From an uncultured Eubacteriales bacterium (lineage in GTDB: Bacteria; Bacillota; Clostridia; Christensenellales; Borkfalkiaceae): 39,798 bases of DNA. Shown piece after piece: positions 14,244-21,958 of this stretch. The stretch covers positions 1 to 39,798 of the forward strand of contig URKE01000015.1 in the NCBI GenBank assembly GCA_900548285.1. Direction: 5' to 3'. A model generated the notes under the pieces. That model saw only the letters and a list, made by a program, of their open reading frames with translations. It did not search any database and was not told the DNA's origin. The first letter of the stretch is position 1. Each line of letters opens with the position of its first letter. Position numbers and translations under genes: made by a program.

Positions 14244-14657
14244 TCACCTCAACTGATTACTTAAAAATCCGTAAATCGCAACTCCGATAACGCTTGTAAG
14301 CGGCACGGAATACGCAATTCCGCCCCCGCCGCGAACGGTATCGAACTTATCCTGCAAAGCCTCGAGAACATCCTTTTTTCTGTCCTCTCTCGCAACGCCG
14401 ATAAGCACAGCCTTTTCCGTGTAAGCCGAACCCGAGTATTTGCCCGCGTCCGTTATTTCCGTGCCGTGCGCGCCGACCGCCGTTTGCATATTGATCTCGA
14501 ACGACTGCATGAAATCCATATAGAAATCGGCTTTGTTTCTGTTCACGATGGTAACGATCAGAACGAGGTTGGCAGGCGCTTTAGGTATCCTGCTTTCCTG
14601 TTTCTGACTTATTTCGGCTCGCACTTCCGCAACTTTGTTTTTTAATTTATCTTTCAT
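14244..14657 (-). CDS. PII-like regulatory protein (first of the pair)
   Basis: The 137-residue protein starts with a charged helix (about 30 residues) and then shows a PII-like core. It has an opening strand (NLVLIVTIVNRNKADFYMDF), a loop rich in Gly/Ala/Thr (AVGAHGTEITDAGKYSGSAY), a strand-helix (VLIGVAREDRKKDVLEAL), and the end GGGGIAYSVPLTSVIGVA. That end shares GIA-S-P-T-V with the next protein, so the two are paralogous. It lies 14 bases after the DUF1538 stop and was surely co-transcribed with it. The likely role is to bind a metabolite and act on the membrane partner; this is inferred from operon structure and from known PII-transporter pairs such as GlnK-AmtB and SbtB-SbtA. Confidence 0.75.
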   Translation of the reverse strand: MKDKLKNKVAEVRAEISQKQESRIPKAPANLVLIVTIVNRNKADFYMDFMQSFEINMQTAVGAHGTEITDAGKYSGSAYTEKAVLIGVAREDRKKDVLEALQDKFDTVRGGGGIAYSVPLTSVIGVAIYGFLSNQLR

Positions 14658-14671
14658 ATCCCGCCCCGCTT

Positions 14672-16198
14672 TTACACGTCGAAATTAATAATGTATTCGT
14701 CGTCGTAACTCAGAATACGTTTCATCGCAATGCTCTTTCTGATCTTCTTTTGTATCACGGCTTTGAAACCGAGAAGTTGAATCGTGATAAGCGGAGTCAT
14801 CGCAACCATGGCGACTATCCCGAACGCGTCGGTTAAAACTTTCGACGCCCCGGACAACGTGTAACACGCGCCGATTGCCAGCGGAAGAATGAAACTCGAA
14901 GTCAACGGTCCGCTCGCGACGCCGCCGGAGTCGAACGCGATAGCCGTGTAAATGCCCGGAACGAAGAACGCAAGCCCTATCGAAACGAGATAACCCGGCA
15001 CGAGATAATATAAAATATTGAATCCGAGAACAATCCTCAGCATCGAAAGACCTATGGATATTCCCACGCCGAGGCAAAGCGCGATAAGCATCGAACGTTT
15101 GGTTATTCCGCCCGAAGTGATTTCGTCGACCTGTTTTGTAAGAACGTGAACCGCAGGCTCCGCCATAACGACGAGCGCGCCGAGAACGAATCCGACGATT
15201 ACGAGGACGAAATTATCGCCCGCGGCAAGTTCGCAACCTATTTTATATCCTATCGGCATAAAGCCTATCTGCGCCGCCGTAAGGAAAATCAAAAGCCCTA
15301 TAAACGTGTAAATAACGCCGCCGCCGATTATTTTGAGTTTTTTGAGCGGCAGTTTAAGAAAAATCAGATCAAGCGCGATGAAAAATCCAACGATAAGCCC
15401 GATCGCAATTCCGACCTCTTTGGATACGGTGAGCAGCGCGGACAAAAGCGCGCCGCCGAAATCCGCGGCGATGGAATAATCGGGAATTTCGTAAACCATG
15501 TCGCCCTTGGAGAATATGCCGAGAATCATAACGGCAAGCATAGGACCTATGGAACACAGCGCAACCAGACCGAAACTGTTTTCGCTCGATTTTTTTCCGC
15601 CGAGAGTGCCTGCGATACCCACGCCGAGAGCCATTATGAAGGGAACGGTTATAGGTCCCGTCGTAACGCCGCCGGAATCGAACGCGAGAGCGAGAAACTC
15701 TTCGTTACCGATAACGAGCAACGAGCCGAACGCGAAAAGACACATATAAAAGAAGATAAGAATATGGGAAAGCGGCGTCCCTTTAATCATTCTCACGACG
15801 GAGATGACGAGGAAAAGCCCTACGCCCACGCCGACCGTAACGGTCAGCAAAACGGGATCTATCTTATCTTTTACCTGAGTCGCGAGAACCGTAAGATCCG
15901 GCTCGGCAATGGTGATGAAAACACCCATAACAAAACATACGGCGATAAGAATCTCTACTTTTTTTGACCTGGTAAGTCCCGCGCCGATATGGTCGCCCAT
16001 AGGCGTCATCGCGATGTCAGCGCCGAGGTTGAAAAAAGCCATACCTATGACGAGCATAACCGCCGAAATAATGAAAACGACTATTTCCCTCGCGGTGAGG
16101 CTTATCAGCGGCGTAAAGTTCAGCACCGTTACGAGCAACGCCACAGGCAGCACCGAAACAAGCGATTCTTTAAGTTTTCCGTAAAAGACCTTAAACAA
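14672..16198 (-). CDS. DUF1538-family integral membrane protein, probable transporter
   Basis: The protein is very hydrophobic, with about a dozen membrane segments arranged as two homologous halves. Each half has the family motif AFDSGGV-TGP-T-P (AFDSGGVTTGPITVPFIMAL and AFDSGGVASGPLTSSFILPL), plus an AEPDL/AEPAV motif earlier in the half. DUF1538 proteins have no established substrate that I know of; the inverted or tandem half design is typical of secondary transporters. The start is placed at TTG 16198 because AAGGAG (16211-16206) is 7 bases upstream. The in-frame ATG at 16222 lies before that site, within an inverted-repeat element. Two PII-like genes follow in the operon. The sequence ends with a charged cytoplasmic tail, a candidate docking site. 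Confidence 0.8.
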   Translation of the reverse strand: MFKVFYGKLKESLVSVLPVALLVTVLNFTPLISLTAREIVVFIISAVMLVIGMAFFNLGADIAMTPMGDHIGAGLTRSKKVEILIAVCFVMGVFITIAEPDLTVLATQVKDKIDPVLLTVTVGVGVGLFLVISVVRMIKGTPLSHILIFFYMCLFAFGSLLVIGNEEFLALAFDSGGVTTGPITVPFIMALGVGIAGTLGGKKSSENSFGLVALCSIGPMLAVMILGIFSKGDMVYEIPDYSIAADFGGALLSALLTVSKEVGIAIGLIVGFFIALDLIFLKLPLKKLKIIGGGVIYTFIGLLIFLTAAQIGFMPIGYKIGCELAAGDNFVLVIVGFVLGALVVMAEPAVHVLTKQVDEITSGGITKRSMLIALCLGVGISIGLSMLRIVLGFNILYYLVPGYLVSIGLAFFVPGIYTAIAFDSGGVASGPLTSSFILPLAIGACYTLSGASKVLTDAFGIVAMVAMTPLITIQLLGFKAVIQKKIRKSIAMKRILSYDDEYIINFDV

Positions 16199-16207
16199 AC
16201 TATTTCT

Positions 16208-16508
16208 CCTTAGGCATTGCATTCCTTATCACTAGTTATTTTTGCGGTGATAAACCGATTTATGCGGCGTTAAACGCCGCTCGTAGTACGGCAAGTACAA
16301 CTTCGGGCGTTTGCCTTGCCTAAACGAGCCGCAATGCGGTCGGTTTCTCATCCGCAAAAATGCTTCGCACCGAAAAGAGCGCATTTTTTGATGATTTTTT
16401 GCGAACGTGAGGGTTGCTGTACTTGGCGTACTGCGCCCGAACGGTTGCGGAAAATGGCGAAAAAGGCGCCTTTTCGGTAATTAGTGATGACGAATGCAAT
16501 GCCTAGGG
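16208..16508. mobile_element. 301-bp MITE-like inverted-repeat element next to the DUF1538 start
   Basis: The ends 16208-16238 and 16478-16508 are inverted repeats matching at 27 of 31 positions (CCTTAGGCATTGCATTCC against CCCTAGGCATTGCATTCG at the tips). Inside is a second inverted pair around AGTACGGCAAGTACA and AGTACGCCAAGTACA, plus a terminal hairpin GAAAAAGGCGCCTTTTC. No coding frame is apparent and no clear target duplication flanks it. Its left tip overlaps the ribosome-binding site of the DUF1538 gene. Non-autonomous transposon, repetitive structured RNA element and large palindromic regulator are all possible. Confidence 0.6.
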
Positions 16509-16714
16509 ATTCTATTCGTCGTCACCGGTGTTTTCGTTCGCTTTCTCCGTATGTTTCCACGGAATTAAAACGAAAGCACTTTTATATTATTTTAGCATAT
16601 TTTCGTTTCAAAATCAACAATATCCGTTTTTTTTAAACGGAAAAAAACTAAAAAATTTGGTGAAAAAAATCTTTTCGAGTCGTAAAAATTCACAACCGAC
16701 TTTATGAAAACCCT
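16509..16714. other. AT-rich spacer without recognisable gene
   Basis: Between the large element and its shortened relative I see only AT-rich sequence. A frame on the minus strand (16592-16855) lacks a ribosome-binding site and runs across the repeat elements, so I do not call it. Confidence 0.5.
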
Positions 16715-16785
16715 ATGCGCTGTATTCCTTATCGCTAATTGCCGAAAAGGCGTCTTTTCGGTAATTTCCGTCGTAACACGCGCAT
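16715..16785. repeat. 71-bp shortened relative of the inverted-repeat element
   Basis: It starts ATGCGCTGTATTCCTTATC and ends with the complement ACACGCGCAT. The centre is the hairpin CCGAAAAG-GCGT-CTTTTCGG. ATTCCTTATC-CTA-TT and the central hairpin match the two end regions of the 301-bp element, so it looks like an internally deleted copy. Confidence 0.55.
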
Positions 16786-16806
16786 AATCACACCGTAAAA
16801 GCCTAT

Positions 16807-16822
16807 CTATAAGTCGATTATC
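16807..16822 (-). repeat. Dispersed 16-bp word, copy 3 (intergenic)
   Basis: GATAATCGACTTATAG on the minus strand in non-coding DNA downstream of secA. Its presence here shows that the word is not maintained by protein coding. Confidence 0.8.
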
Positions 16823-16845
16823 ACCGATTTTTATATAACTACAAA

Positions 16846-16877
16846 TAAAAAACAAGCCGGGGAAATTCCCGGCTTGT
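16846..16877 (-). terminator. Intrinsic terminator of secA
   Basis: The 10-base arms ACAAGCCGGG (16852-16861) and CCCGGCTTGT (16868-16877) are followed on the minus strand by six T. A second hairpin (TCGGGC/GCCCGA, 16900-16921) lies between the secA tail array and this terminator. Confidence 0.85.
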
Positions 16878-16920
16878 CGCGATTAATATCGATTGTTTGT
16901 CGGGCATCGCAACGCCCGAT

Positions 16921-16997
16921 TTTAAAACGTGTTCAATTTAAAACCGTGTTCGATTTAAAACCGTGTTCAATTTAAAACGTGTTCAATTTAAAACGCG
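16921..16997. repeat. Tandem array of 16-17-bp units directly after secA
   Basis: Four units of the type TTTAAAACCGTGTTCAA lie at 16921-16936, 16937-16953, 16954-16970 and 16971-16986, with a partial unit to 16997. The secA stop codon is only 7 bases away (17004-17006). The array fills the space between the stop and the terminator hairpins. Confidence 0.85.
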
Positions 16998-17003
16998 TTT
17001 AAA

Positions 17004-19697
17004 TTATTGCTGATTTCTGCCGCAGCAATTTTTAAACTTCAATCCGCTCCCGCAAGGACACGGATCGTTTCTGCCGACGGTTTTCGCTCTGACTACGGGT
17101 TCGTTTGAAGTCACGCCCCGGCTTCCGCCGTTCTCGACGAGATCTTTCTTTTCTTCTTTCTGCGGAACTTTTCTTATTTCCGACTTAAGAAGCAACGCTA
17201 CGACTTCTTCCTGAATACTTGCGGTCATTTCCTCGAACATTTCAAGACCTTCCTTTTTATACGCAATAACGGGATCTTCGTTCGCGTAACCTCTGAGCGA
17301 AATTCCGCGTTTCAATCTGTCCATCGCGTCGATGTGGTCTATCCACTTGTTATCGACGACTTTAAGGAAAATAAACCTTTCGAATTCGTTGTAATCGATG
17401 CCTTCTTCCCTGTATTCTTCGATCTTCTTTTCGTAACACTCGATAACCTTGTTTATAATCTGCGAAACGAGATAGTCATAATCCCAGTTTTCGAGCATCT
17501 CGCGGGTGACGTAAGCGGTATCCTTAGGCAACGCTCTGTCCTCGAGAGCCTTGTTGAGTTTTTCCTCGTCCCACGTCGAGGGCGACTGATTCTTGTTCGC
17601 GTTCTGCGTAATAATCTGCGTCACGAAATCCGGGATAAGATTCAGTACGTCCTGATGAACGTCCTCGCCCTTAAGCACCTTCATCCTTTCGCCGTACATA
17701 ACCGTCCTCTGAATATTCATAACGTCGTCGTACTGAATAATATGCTTTCTTATGCCGAAGTTTCTGCCCTCGATCATTCTCTGCGCGTTCTCTATGGAAC
17801 GGGAAAGCATTTTGGACTGAAGCGGCGTATCCTCTTCAACCTTGAACGTATTATATATCGCTTTAAGTCTTTCTCCGCCGAAGCGTTTCGCGAGGTCGTC
17901 CTCGAGAGAAATGAAGAACAGCGAGCAACCGGGATCGCCCTGACGGCCGCTTCGACCGCGCAACTGGTTATCGATACGTCTGGATTCGTGCCTTTCCGTG
18001 CCGAGAATAAACAAGCCGCCGAGCGCGATGACTTCTTCTTTTTCCTTGTCGGTTTCCTTTTTGAAATCTTCGTAAAGTTCGTTATATTTCTGTCTTACAG
18101 CCTTAACTTCGTCGGAAACGTCCTGAACGTAAGAGGTGGCGAGTTCGATAAGGTCGTCCGTAACGCCTTCTTTTACGAGAGCCTGCTTGGCAAGATATTC
18201 GGGGTTACCGCCGAGAAGGATATCCGTTCCGCGGCCCGCCATGTTCGTGGCGATCGTAACCGCGCCTTTCTTACCTGCCTGAGCGATAATTTCCGCTTCC
18301 TTTTTGTGGTTCTTCGCGTTAAGAATGTTGTGCTTGACTTTGTTTTTAAGAAGCCATCTCGAAATCTCTTCCGATTTTTCAACCGTTACCGTACCGACGA
18401 GGACGGGTTGTCCTTTTTCGTGACACTCGATTATGGTGTTGACGATAGCCTTGATTTTCCCCTTTTCCGTGGAGTAAATAACGTCGGGCATATCGATTCT
18501 CTGCACGGGTTTGTTTGTGGGGATTTCGAGAACGTCAAGTCCGTAAATAGTTCTGAATTCTTCCTCTTCCGTTTTCGCCGTACCCGTCATACCCGAAAGT
18601 TTGTGATACAGACGGAAATAGTTCTGGAACGTTATCGTCGCGTAAGTTTTGTTTTCGTTTCTGATCGTGACGTTTTCTTTCGCTTCGATAGCCTGGTGCA
18701 AGCCTTCGGAATATCTTCTGCCTATCATCAGACGACCGGTAAATTCGTCGACGATTATGATTTCGCCGTCCGAAACGAGGTAGTCCGAATCTCTTTTGAA
18801 AATGAAATGCGCCTTCAACGCCTGCTGAATGTGGTGGTTGAGATCGCCGTTTTCGATATCGGCAAGATTTTCGATACCGAAGAACCTCTCGGCTTTTCTC
18901 GCGCCCTGCTCGGTTATCTGAACCGATTTATCTTCAACGTCAACAACGTAATCTTCGTCCGCCTTGAGCGTTTTGACGAAACGGTTACATTCAACGTAAA
19001 GGTCGGACGATTTTTCGCCTCTGCCGGAAATGATAAGGGGCGTTCTCGCTTCGTCGATAAGAATGGAATCCACTTCGTCGACGATGGCGAAGTTGAGTTC
19101 TCTCTGAACCATGTCCGCGAGTCTCACTTTGAGGTTATCTCTCAGATAGTCGAAACCGAACTCGTTGTTTGTACCGTAAGTAATGTCGCAGTTATAAGCG
19201 GCGCGTTTCTGGTCGTCCGTCATATCGTGAACGTTCACGCCGACGGTCAGCCCCAGAAATCTGTAAACCTTACCCATCCATTCCGCGTCACGTTTTGCAA
19301 GATAATCGTTGACCGTAACGATATGCACTCCCTTTTCGCCGAGCGCGTTGAGGTAAGCGGGAAGCGTTGCCATAAGGGTTTTACCTTCGCCTGTTTTCAA
19401 CTCCGCAACTCTGCCCTGATGCACGCATATACCGCCCATTAACTGAACTTTGTAATGACGCATGTGCAGAACCCTGTACGCCGCTTCTCTCACGACGGCG
19501 AACGCGTCGTACATAATCTGGTCGAGCGTTTCGCCGTTTTTAAGCCGACCTTTCAAAACGTCGGTCTGGTTCTTTAATTCGGCGTCCGTCATCCCCTCGT
19601 ATTTCGGCGCAAGCGCAAGAATTTTATCCGCCTGCGAGTCGATTTTCTTCAGACTCCTTCTGGAATCGCTGCTAAGAATGTAACTGATAAGTCCCAT
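17004..19697 (-). CDS. secA: Preprotein translocase ATPase subunit SecA
   Basis: SecA drives preproteins through the SecYEG channel by ATP hydrolysis at the inner membrane face. The 897-residue protein has Walker A GEGKT (103-107), the DEVD Walker B (IVDEVDSILIDEARTPLI) and the preprotein cross-linking domain. The second helicase domain (TNMAGRGTDILLGGNP) and RIDNQLRGRSGRQGDPG are also present. The C-terminal metal-binding tail RNDPCPCGSGLKFKNCCG (876-893) uses Cys-Cys in the last pair, where many homologs have Cys-His. Start ATG 19697 follows AGGA sites within 20 bases. A consensus promoter lies about 80 bases upstream and a terminator downstream, so secA is a single-gene unit. A 3' tandem array follows the stop. 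Confidence 0.98.
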   Translation of the reverse strand: MGLISYILSSDSRRSLKKIDSQADKILALAPKYEGMTDAELKNQTDVLKGRLKNGETLDQIMYDAFAVVREAAYRVLHMRHYKVQLMGGICVHQGRVAELKTGEGKTLMATLPAYLNALGEKGVHIVTVNDYLAKRDAEWMGKVYRFLGLTVGVNVHDMTDDQKRAAYNCDITYGTNNEFGFDYLRDNLKVRLADMVQRELNFAIVDEVDSILIDEARTPLIISGRGEKSSDLYVECNRFVKTLKADEDYVVDVEDKSVQITEQGARKAERFFGIENLADIENGDLNHHIQQALKAHFIFKRDSDYLVSDGEIIIVDEFTGRLMIGRRYSEGLHQAIEAKENVTIRNENKTYATITFQNYFRLYHKLSGMTGTAKTEEEEFRTIYGLDVLEIPTNKPVQRIDMPDVIYSTEKGKIKAIVNTIIECHEKGQPVLVGTVTVEKSEEISRWLLKNKVKHNILNAKNHKKEAEIIAQAGKKGAVTIATNMAGRGTDILLGGNPEYLAKQALVKEGVTDDLIELATSYVQDVSDEVKAVRQKYNELYEDFKKETDKEKEEVIALGGLFILGTERHESRRIDNQLRGRSGRQGDPGCSLFFISLEDDLAKRFGGERLKAIYNTFKVEEDTPLQSKMLSRSIENAQRMIEGRNFGIRKHIIQYDDVMNIQRTVMYGERMKVLKGEDVHQDVLNLIPDFVTQIITQNANKNQSPSTWDEEKLNKALEDRALPKDTAYVTREMLENWDYDYLVSQIINKVIECYEKKIEEYREEGIDYNEFERFIFLKVVDNKWIDHIDAMDRLKRGISLRGYANEDPVIAYKKEGLEMFEEMTASIQEEVVALLLKSEIRKVPQKEEKKDLVENGGSRGVTSNEPVVRAKTVGRNDPCPCGSGLKFKNCCGRNQQ

Positions 19698-19776
19698 ATA
19701 TTCCTATATATCTCCTAACTCTCCGCTACCGTCCGGCGGCTCGCGCCGCAAATCACGGTTAATTGTTATCTTGAAT

Positions 19777-19805
19777 ATTTTACTATATTTAATTTAAATT
19801 TACAA
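19777..19805 (-). promoter_or_regulatory. Promoter of secA
   Basis: On the minus strand TTGTAA (19805-19800), 17 bases and TAAAAT (19782-19777). The leader of about 75 bases is GC-rich in its second half. No secM-like upstream frame is evident. Confidence 0.65.
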
Positions 19806-19935
19806 TATATTTGAAAGGGATTTCGTTAAAAATCCTCTATTTTTCATATTTTTACCACATTTTTTATTGTCGTTTATATTCCCGGTTTTTGCTACGGACA
19901 GCCGCCCGAAATCGCTTTTTTAAATAAAGATGCGG

Positions 19936-19949
19936 CTATAAGTCGATTA
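19936..19949 (-). repeat. Near-perfect copy of the dispersed word (14 bases)
   Basis: TAATCGACTTATAG on the minus strand, intergenic, 21 bases downstream of the comFC stop. It shares the 14-base core of the 16-bp word; only the leading GA is lost. Confidence 0.6.
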
Positions 19950-19969
19950 ATCGGTTGTTTTTATCCAAA

Positions 19970-20773
19970 TCACATTGTTACGGAATCCGACGGGACGTTA
20001 TCCTCATTGTCACGCTCCGCGAGCGATTCTTCGTCGCCGAAGCCTTGCGAAACGTCGGTTTTCTTTTCGACCGAGGCGTAAGTCAACGCAAACACTTCCG
20101 CCGCGCCCGCGTTTTTCAACGCGGCGGCGAGAACGTCCGCCGTCGTGCCGGTTGTGGAAACGTCGTCAACGATGACTATTCTCTTATCTTTGACGAGCGA
20201 TTTGTTTTTAACGCCGAAACTACCGTCGAGATTCCTGCGCCTCTCTTTATAAGTTTTGCCGACCTGAGATTCCGTTTCTTTCTTCTTCACGGTCACGTCG
20301 AGAAAGGGCGCGCCCGAAAGTTCCGCAACCTTTTCCGCGATGAGTTTACTTTGATTATACCCTCTTGATTTCTCCCTCTTTTCGCTCATAGGCACGCAGA
20401 CTATTCCGTCGGCGTGAGTAACGGACGAAACGAAAAGTTTATAAATTTCTTTCGCGAATTCTTCCGCGAGATATTTTTCGCCGCCGTATTTCAGTTTCTG
20501 AACGAGCATTGCGGTGACTTCTCCGTAAAGATAAACGCTCCTCGCCTTATCGAAAGACGTGAGTTTGTTTCTGCAACGATCGCAGTAAACCTCGGGCAAA
20601 AGCGTTTTAACTCCGCAATGCTCGCAGATATACCCATCGTTTCTCTGCGTTTTTTCAAGACATTTTTCGCATAAAATCCCGCCCGTGAAACTCTCTCTTC
20701 CGCAACACGAACAGGTGAGATTCCTCGGCAAAAATATATTCTTCAGAATTTCTTTAAGTTTGTTCATTTTCAT
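19970..20773 (-). CDS. comFC: ComFC-like phosphoribosyltransferase-domain protein
   Basis: The protein has four CxxC pairs in its first 70 residues (TCSCCG, LCEKC, CEHC, CDRC), as in the zinc-finger part of ComFC/GntX. A phosphoribosyltransferase domain follows with the PRPP loop VIVDDVSTTGTTADVL (about 200-215) and RGYNQSKLIAEKV. ComFC takes part in DNA uptake during natural competence in Gram-positive bacteria. The C-terminal 35 residues are acidic and unusual for the family. I start at ATG 20773; TTG 20776 and ATG 20767 are alternatives. The only Shine-Dalgarno-like sequence (GGAAGG) lies inside the terminator hairpin of galE, so initiation may be poor or coupled. No comFA gene is adjacent. 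Confidence 0.8.
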   Translation of the reverse strand: MKMNKLKEILKNIFLPRNLTCSCCGRESFTGGILCEKCLEKTQRNDGYICEHCGVKTLLPEVYCDRCRNKLTSFDKARSVYLYGEVTAMLVQKLKYGGEKYLAEEFAKEIYKLFVSSVTHADGIVCVPMSEKREKSRGYNQSKLIAEKVAELSGAPFLDVTVKKKETESQVGKTYKERRRNLDGSFGVKNKSLVKDKRIVIVDDVSTTGTTADVLAAALKNAGAAEVFALTYASVEKKTDVSQGFGDEESLAERDNEDNVPSDSVTM

Positions 20774-20777
20774 CAAT

Positions 20778-20804
20778 CAAAAAGCCTTCCCCGCAGGAAA
20801 GGCT
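20778..20804 (-). terminator. Terminator of galE overlapping the comFC start region
   Basis: On the minus strand AGCCTTTCC pairs with GGAAGGCT (one bulge) and is followed by five T. The TTG/ATG start of comFC comes directly after the T-tract. Confidence 0.65.
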
Positions 20805-20817
20805 GTGTGGCAATAAA

Positions 20818-21834
20818 TCAATCGGGATATCCGTCGGGGTTTTTCATCTGCCAATTCAAGGCGTCTTTGCTCATATCGTCGAGCGTCTTTTCGGCTTTGA
20901 ACCCGATGAGTTTATACGCAAGCGACGGATCGGCGTAACATTCGGGAATATCGCCCGGTCTTCTCGGGTCGATGACGTAAGGAATATCTCTGCCGAGGGC
21001 TTTGGAAAACGCCTTTATCATCTCGAGGACGCTGTACCCCTTGCCCGTGCCGAGATTGACGATGAAAAGTCCCGGTTTTTTAAAGAGTTTATCTACGGCA
21101 AGCACGTGACCTTTCGCAAGGTCCACAACGTGAATGTAATCTCTCACGCCCGTACCGTCCCTCGTGGGATAATCGTTACCGAACACGTGAACTTCTTTGA
21201 GTTTTCCGACGGCGACTTTAGTAATATAAGGGCAAAGATTGTTCGGGATTCCGTTCGGATCTTCGCCGATAAGCCCCGACGGGTGCGCGCCGATAGGATT
21301 GAAATAACGAAGAATCGCTATATTGAAATCGGGGTCGGCTTTCGCCACGTCTTTCAGAATATACTCTATGAAAAGTTTGGTCGAACCGTAAGGATTAGTC
21401 GTGGAAAGGGGGAAATCTTCGGTAATCGGAACGGTGTGCGGATTTCCGTAGACCGTTGCGGACGACGAAAATACGAGATTTTTGCAGTTGAATTCTCTCA
21501 TAACGTCGATAAGCGCAAGCATTCCGCCTATGTTGTTTTCGTAATATTCCACGGGTTTATGGACCGATTCGCCCACGGCTTTATAACCTGCGAAATTTAT
21601 GACGGCGGAAATATCGTTTTCCTTGAAAATTTTACGCATGGCATCCTTATCGCAGACGTCCGCCTTGTAAAACTTCACGCTTCTGCCGATAATTTTTTCC
21701 ACTCTTCTCACCGCTTCTTCCTTACTGTTGTAAAGGTTATCCGCGATGACTACGTCGTAACCGTTTTCAATGAGTTCTATAGTGGTGTGGGAACCAATAT
21801 ATCCCGCGCCGCCGGCAACCAGAATAGTTTTCAT
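20818..21834 (-). CDS. galE: UDP-glucose 4-epimerase
   Basis: GalE interconverts UDP-glucose and UDP-galactose with bound NAD, supplying galactose for catabolism and for surface polysaccharides. The NAD-binding GGAGYIGSH (8-16), the catalytic serines around FSSSATVYG (122-130) and Y149-x3-K153 (PYGSTK) are present. TRDGTGVRDYIHVVDLAKGH is also typical. The length of 338 is standard. AAAAGGAG precedes the ATG at normal distance. There is no other Leloir-pathway gene in the window. The 124-base upstream region holds a variant of the dispersed word (21882-21897) and a GCCGAT/ATCGGC inverted repeat. Confidence 0.97.
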   Translation of the reverse strand: MKTILVAGGAGYIGSHTTIELIENGYDVVIADNLYNSKEEAVRRVEKIIGRSVKFYKADVCDKDAMRKIFKENDISAVINFAGYKAVGESVHKPVEYYENNIGGMLALIDVMREFNCKNLVFSSSATVYGNPHTVPITEDFPLSTTNPYGSTKLFIEYILKDVAKADPDFNIAILRYFNPIGAHPSGLIGEDPNGIPNNLCPYITKVAVGKLKEVHVFGNDYPTRDGTGVRDYIHVVDLAKGHVLAVDKLFKKPGLFIVNLGTGKGYSVLEMIKAFSKALGRDIPYVIDPRRPGDIPECYADPSLAYKLIGFKAEKTLDDMSKDALNWQMKNPDGYPD

Positions 21835-21881
21835 TATATATTCTCCTTTTCTGTTTTTCAGCCGATAATCGTTTTTTGCCT

Positions 21882-21897
21882 GATAATCGGCTTATAG
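21882..21897 (+). repeat. Variant copy of the dispersed word upstream of galE
   Basis: GATAATCGGCTTATAG on the plus strand differs from the 16-bp word at one position. A partial relative (GATAATCG) lies 18 bases to the left. Confidence 0.6.
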
Positions 21898-21958
21898 AGG
21901 CATTTTTTAAGATTGTTCCGCGTCGGACAAAACCAATACCGGCCACGGACGAACGGAA

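Noticed and set aside
16592..16855. 87-codon minus-strand frame between secA and the DUF1538 gene
   Set aside because: It runs through the shortened repeat element and the dispersed word, has no ribosome-binding site and overlaps the secA terminator region.
17334..19442. 702-codon open frame opposite secA
   Set aside because: It is antisense to conserved SecA motifs throughout, and its composition and lack of start signals mark it as a shadow.
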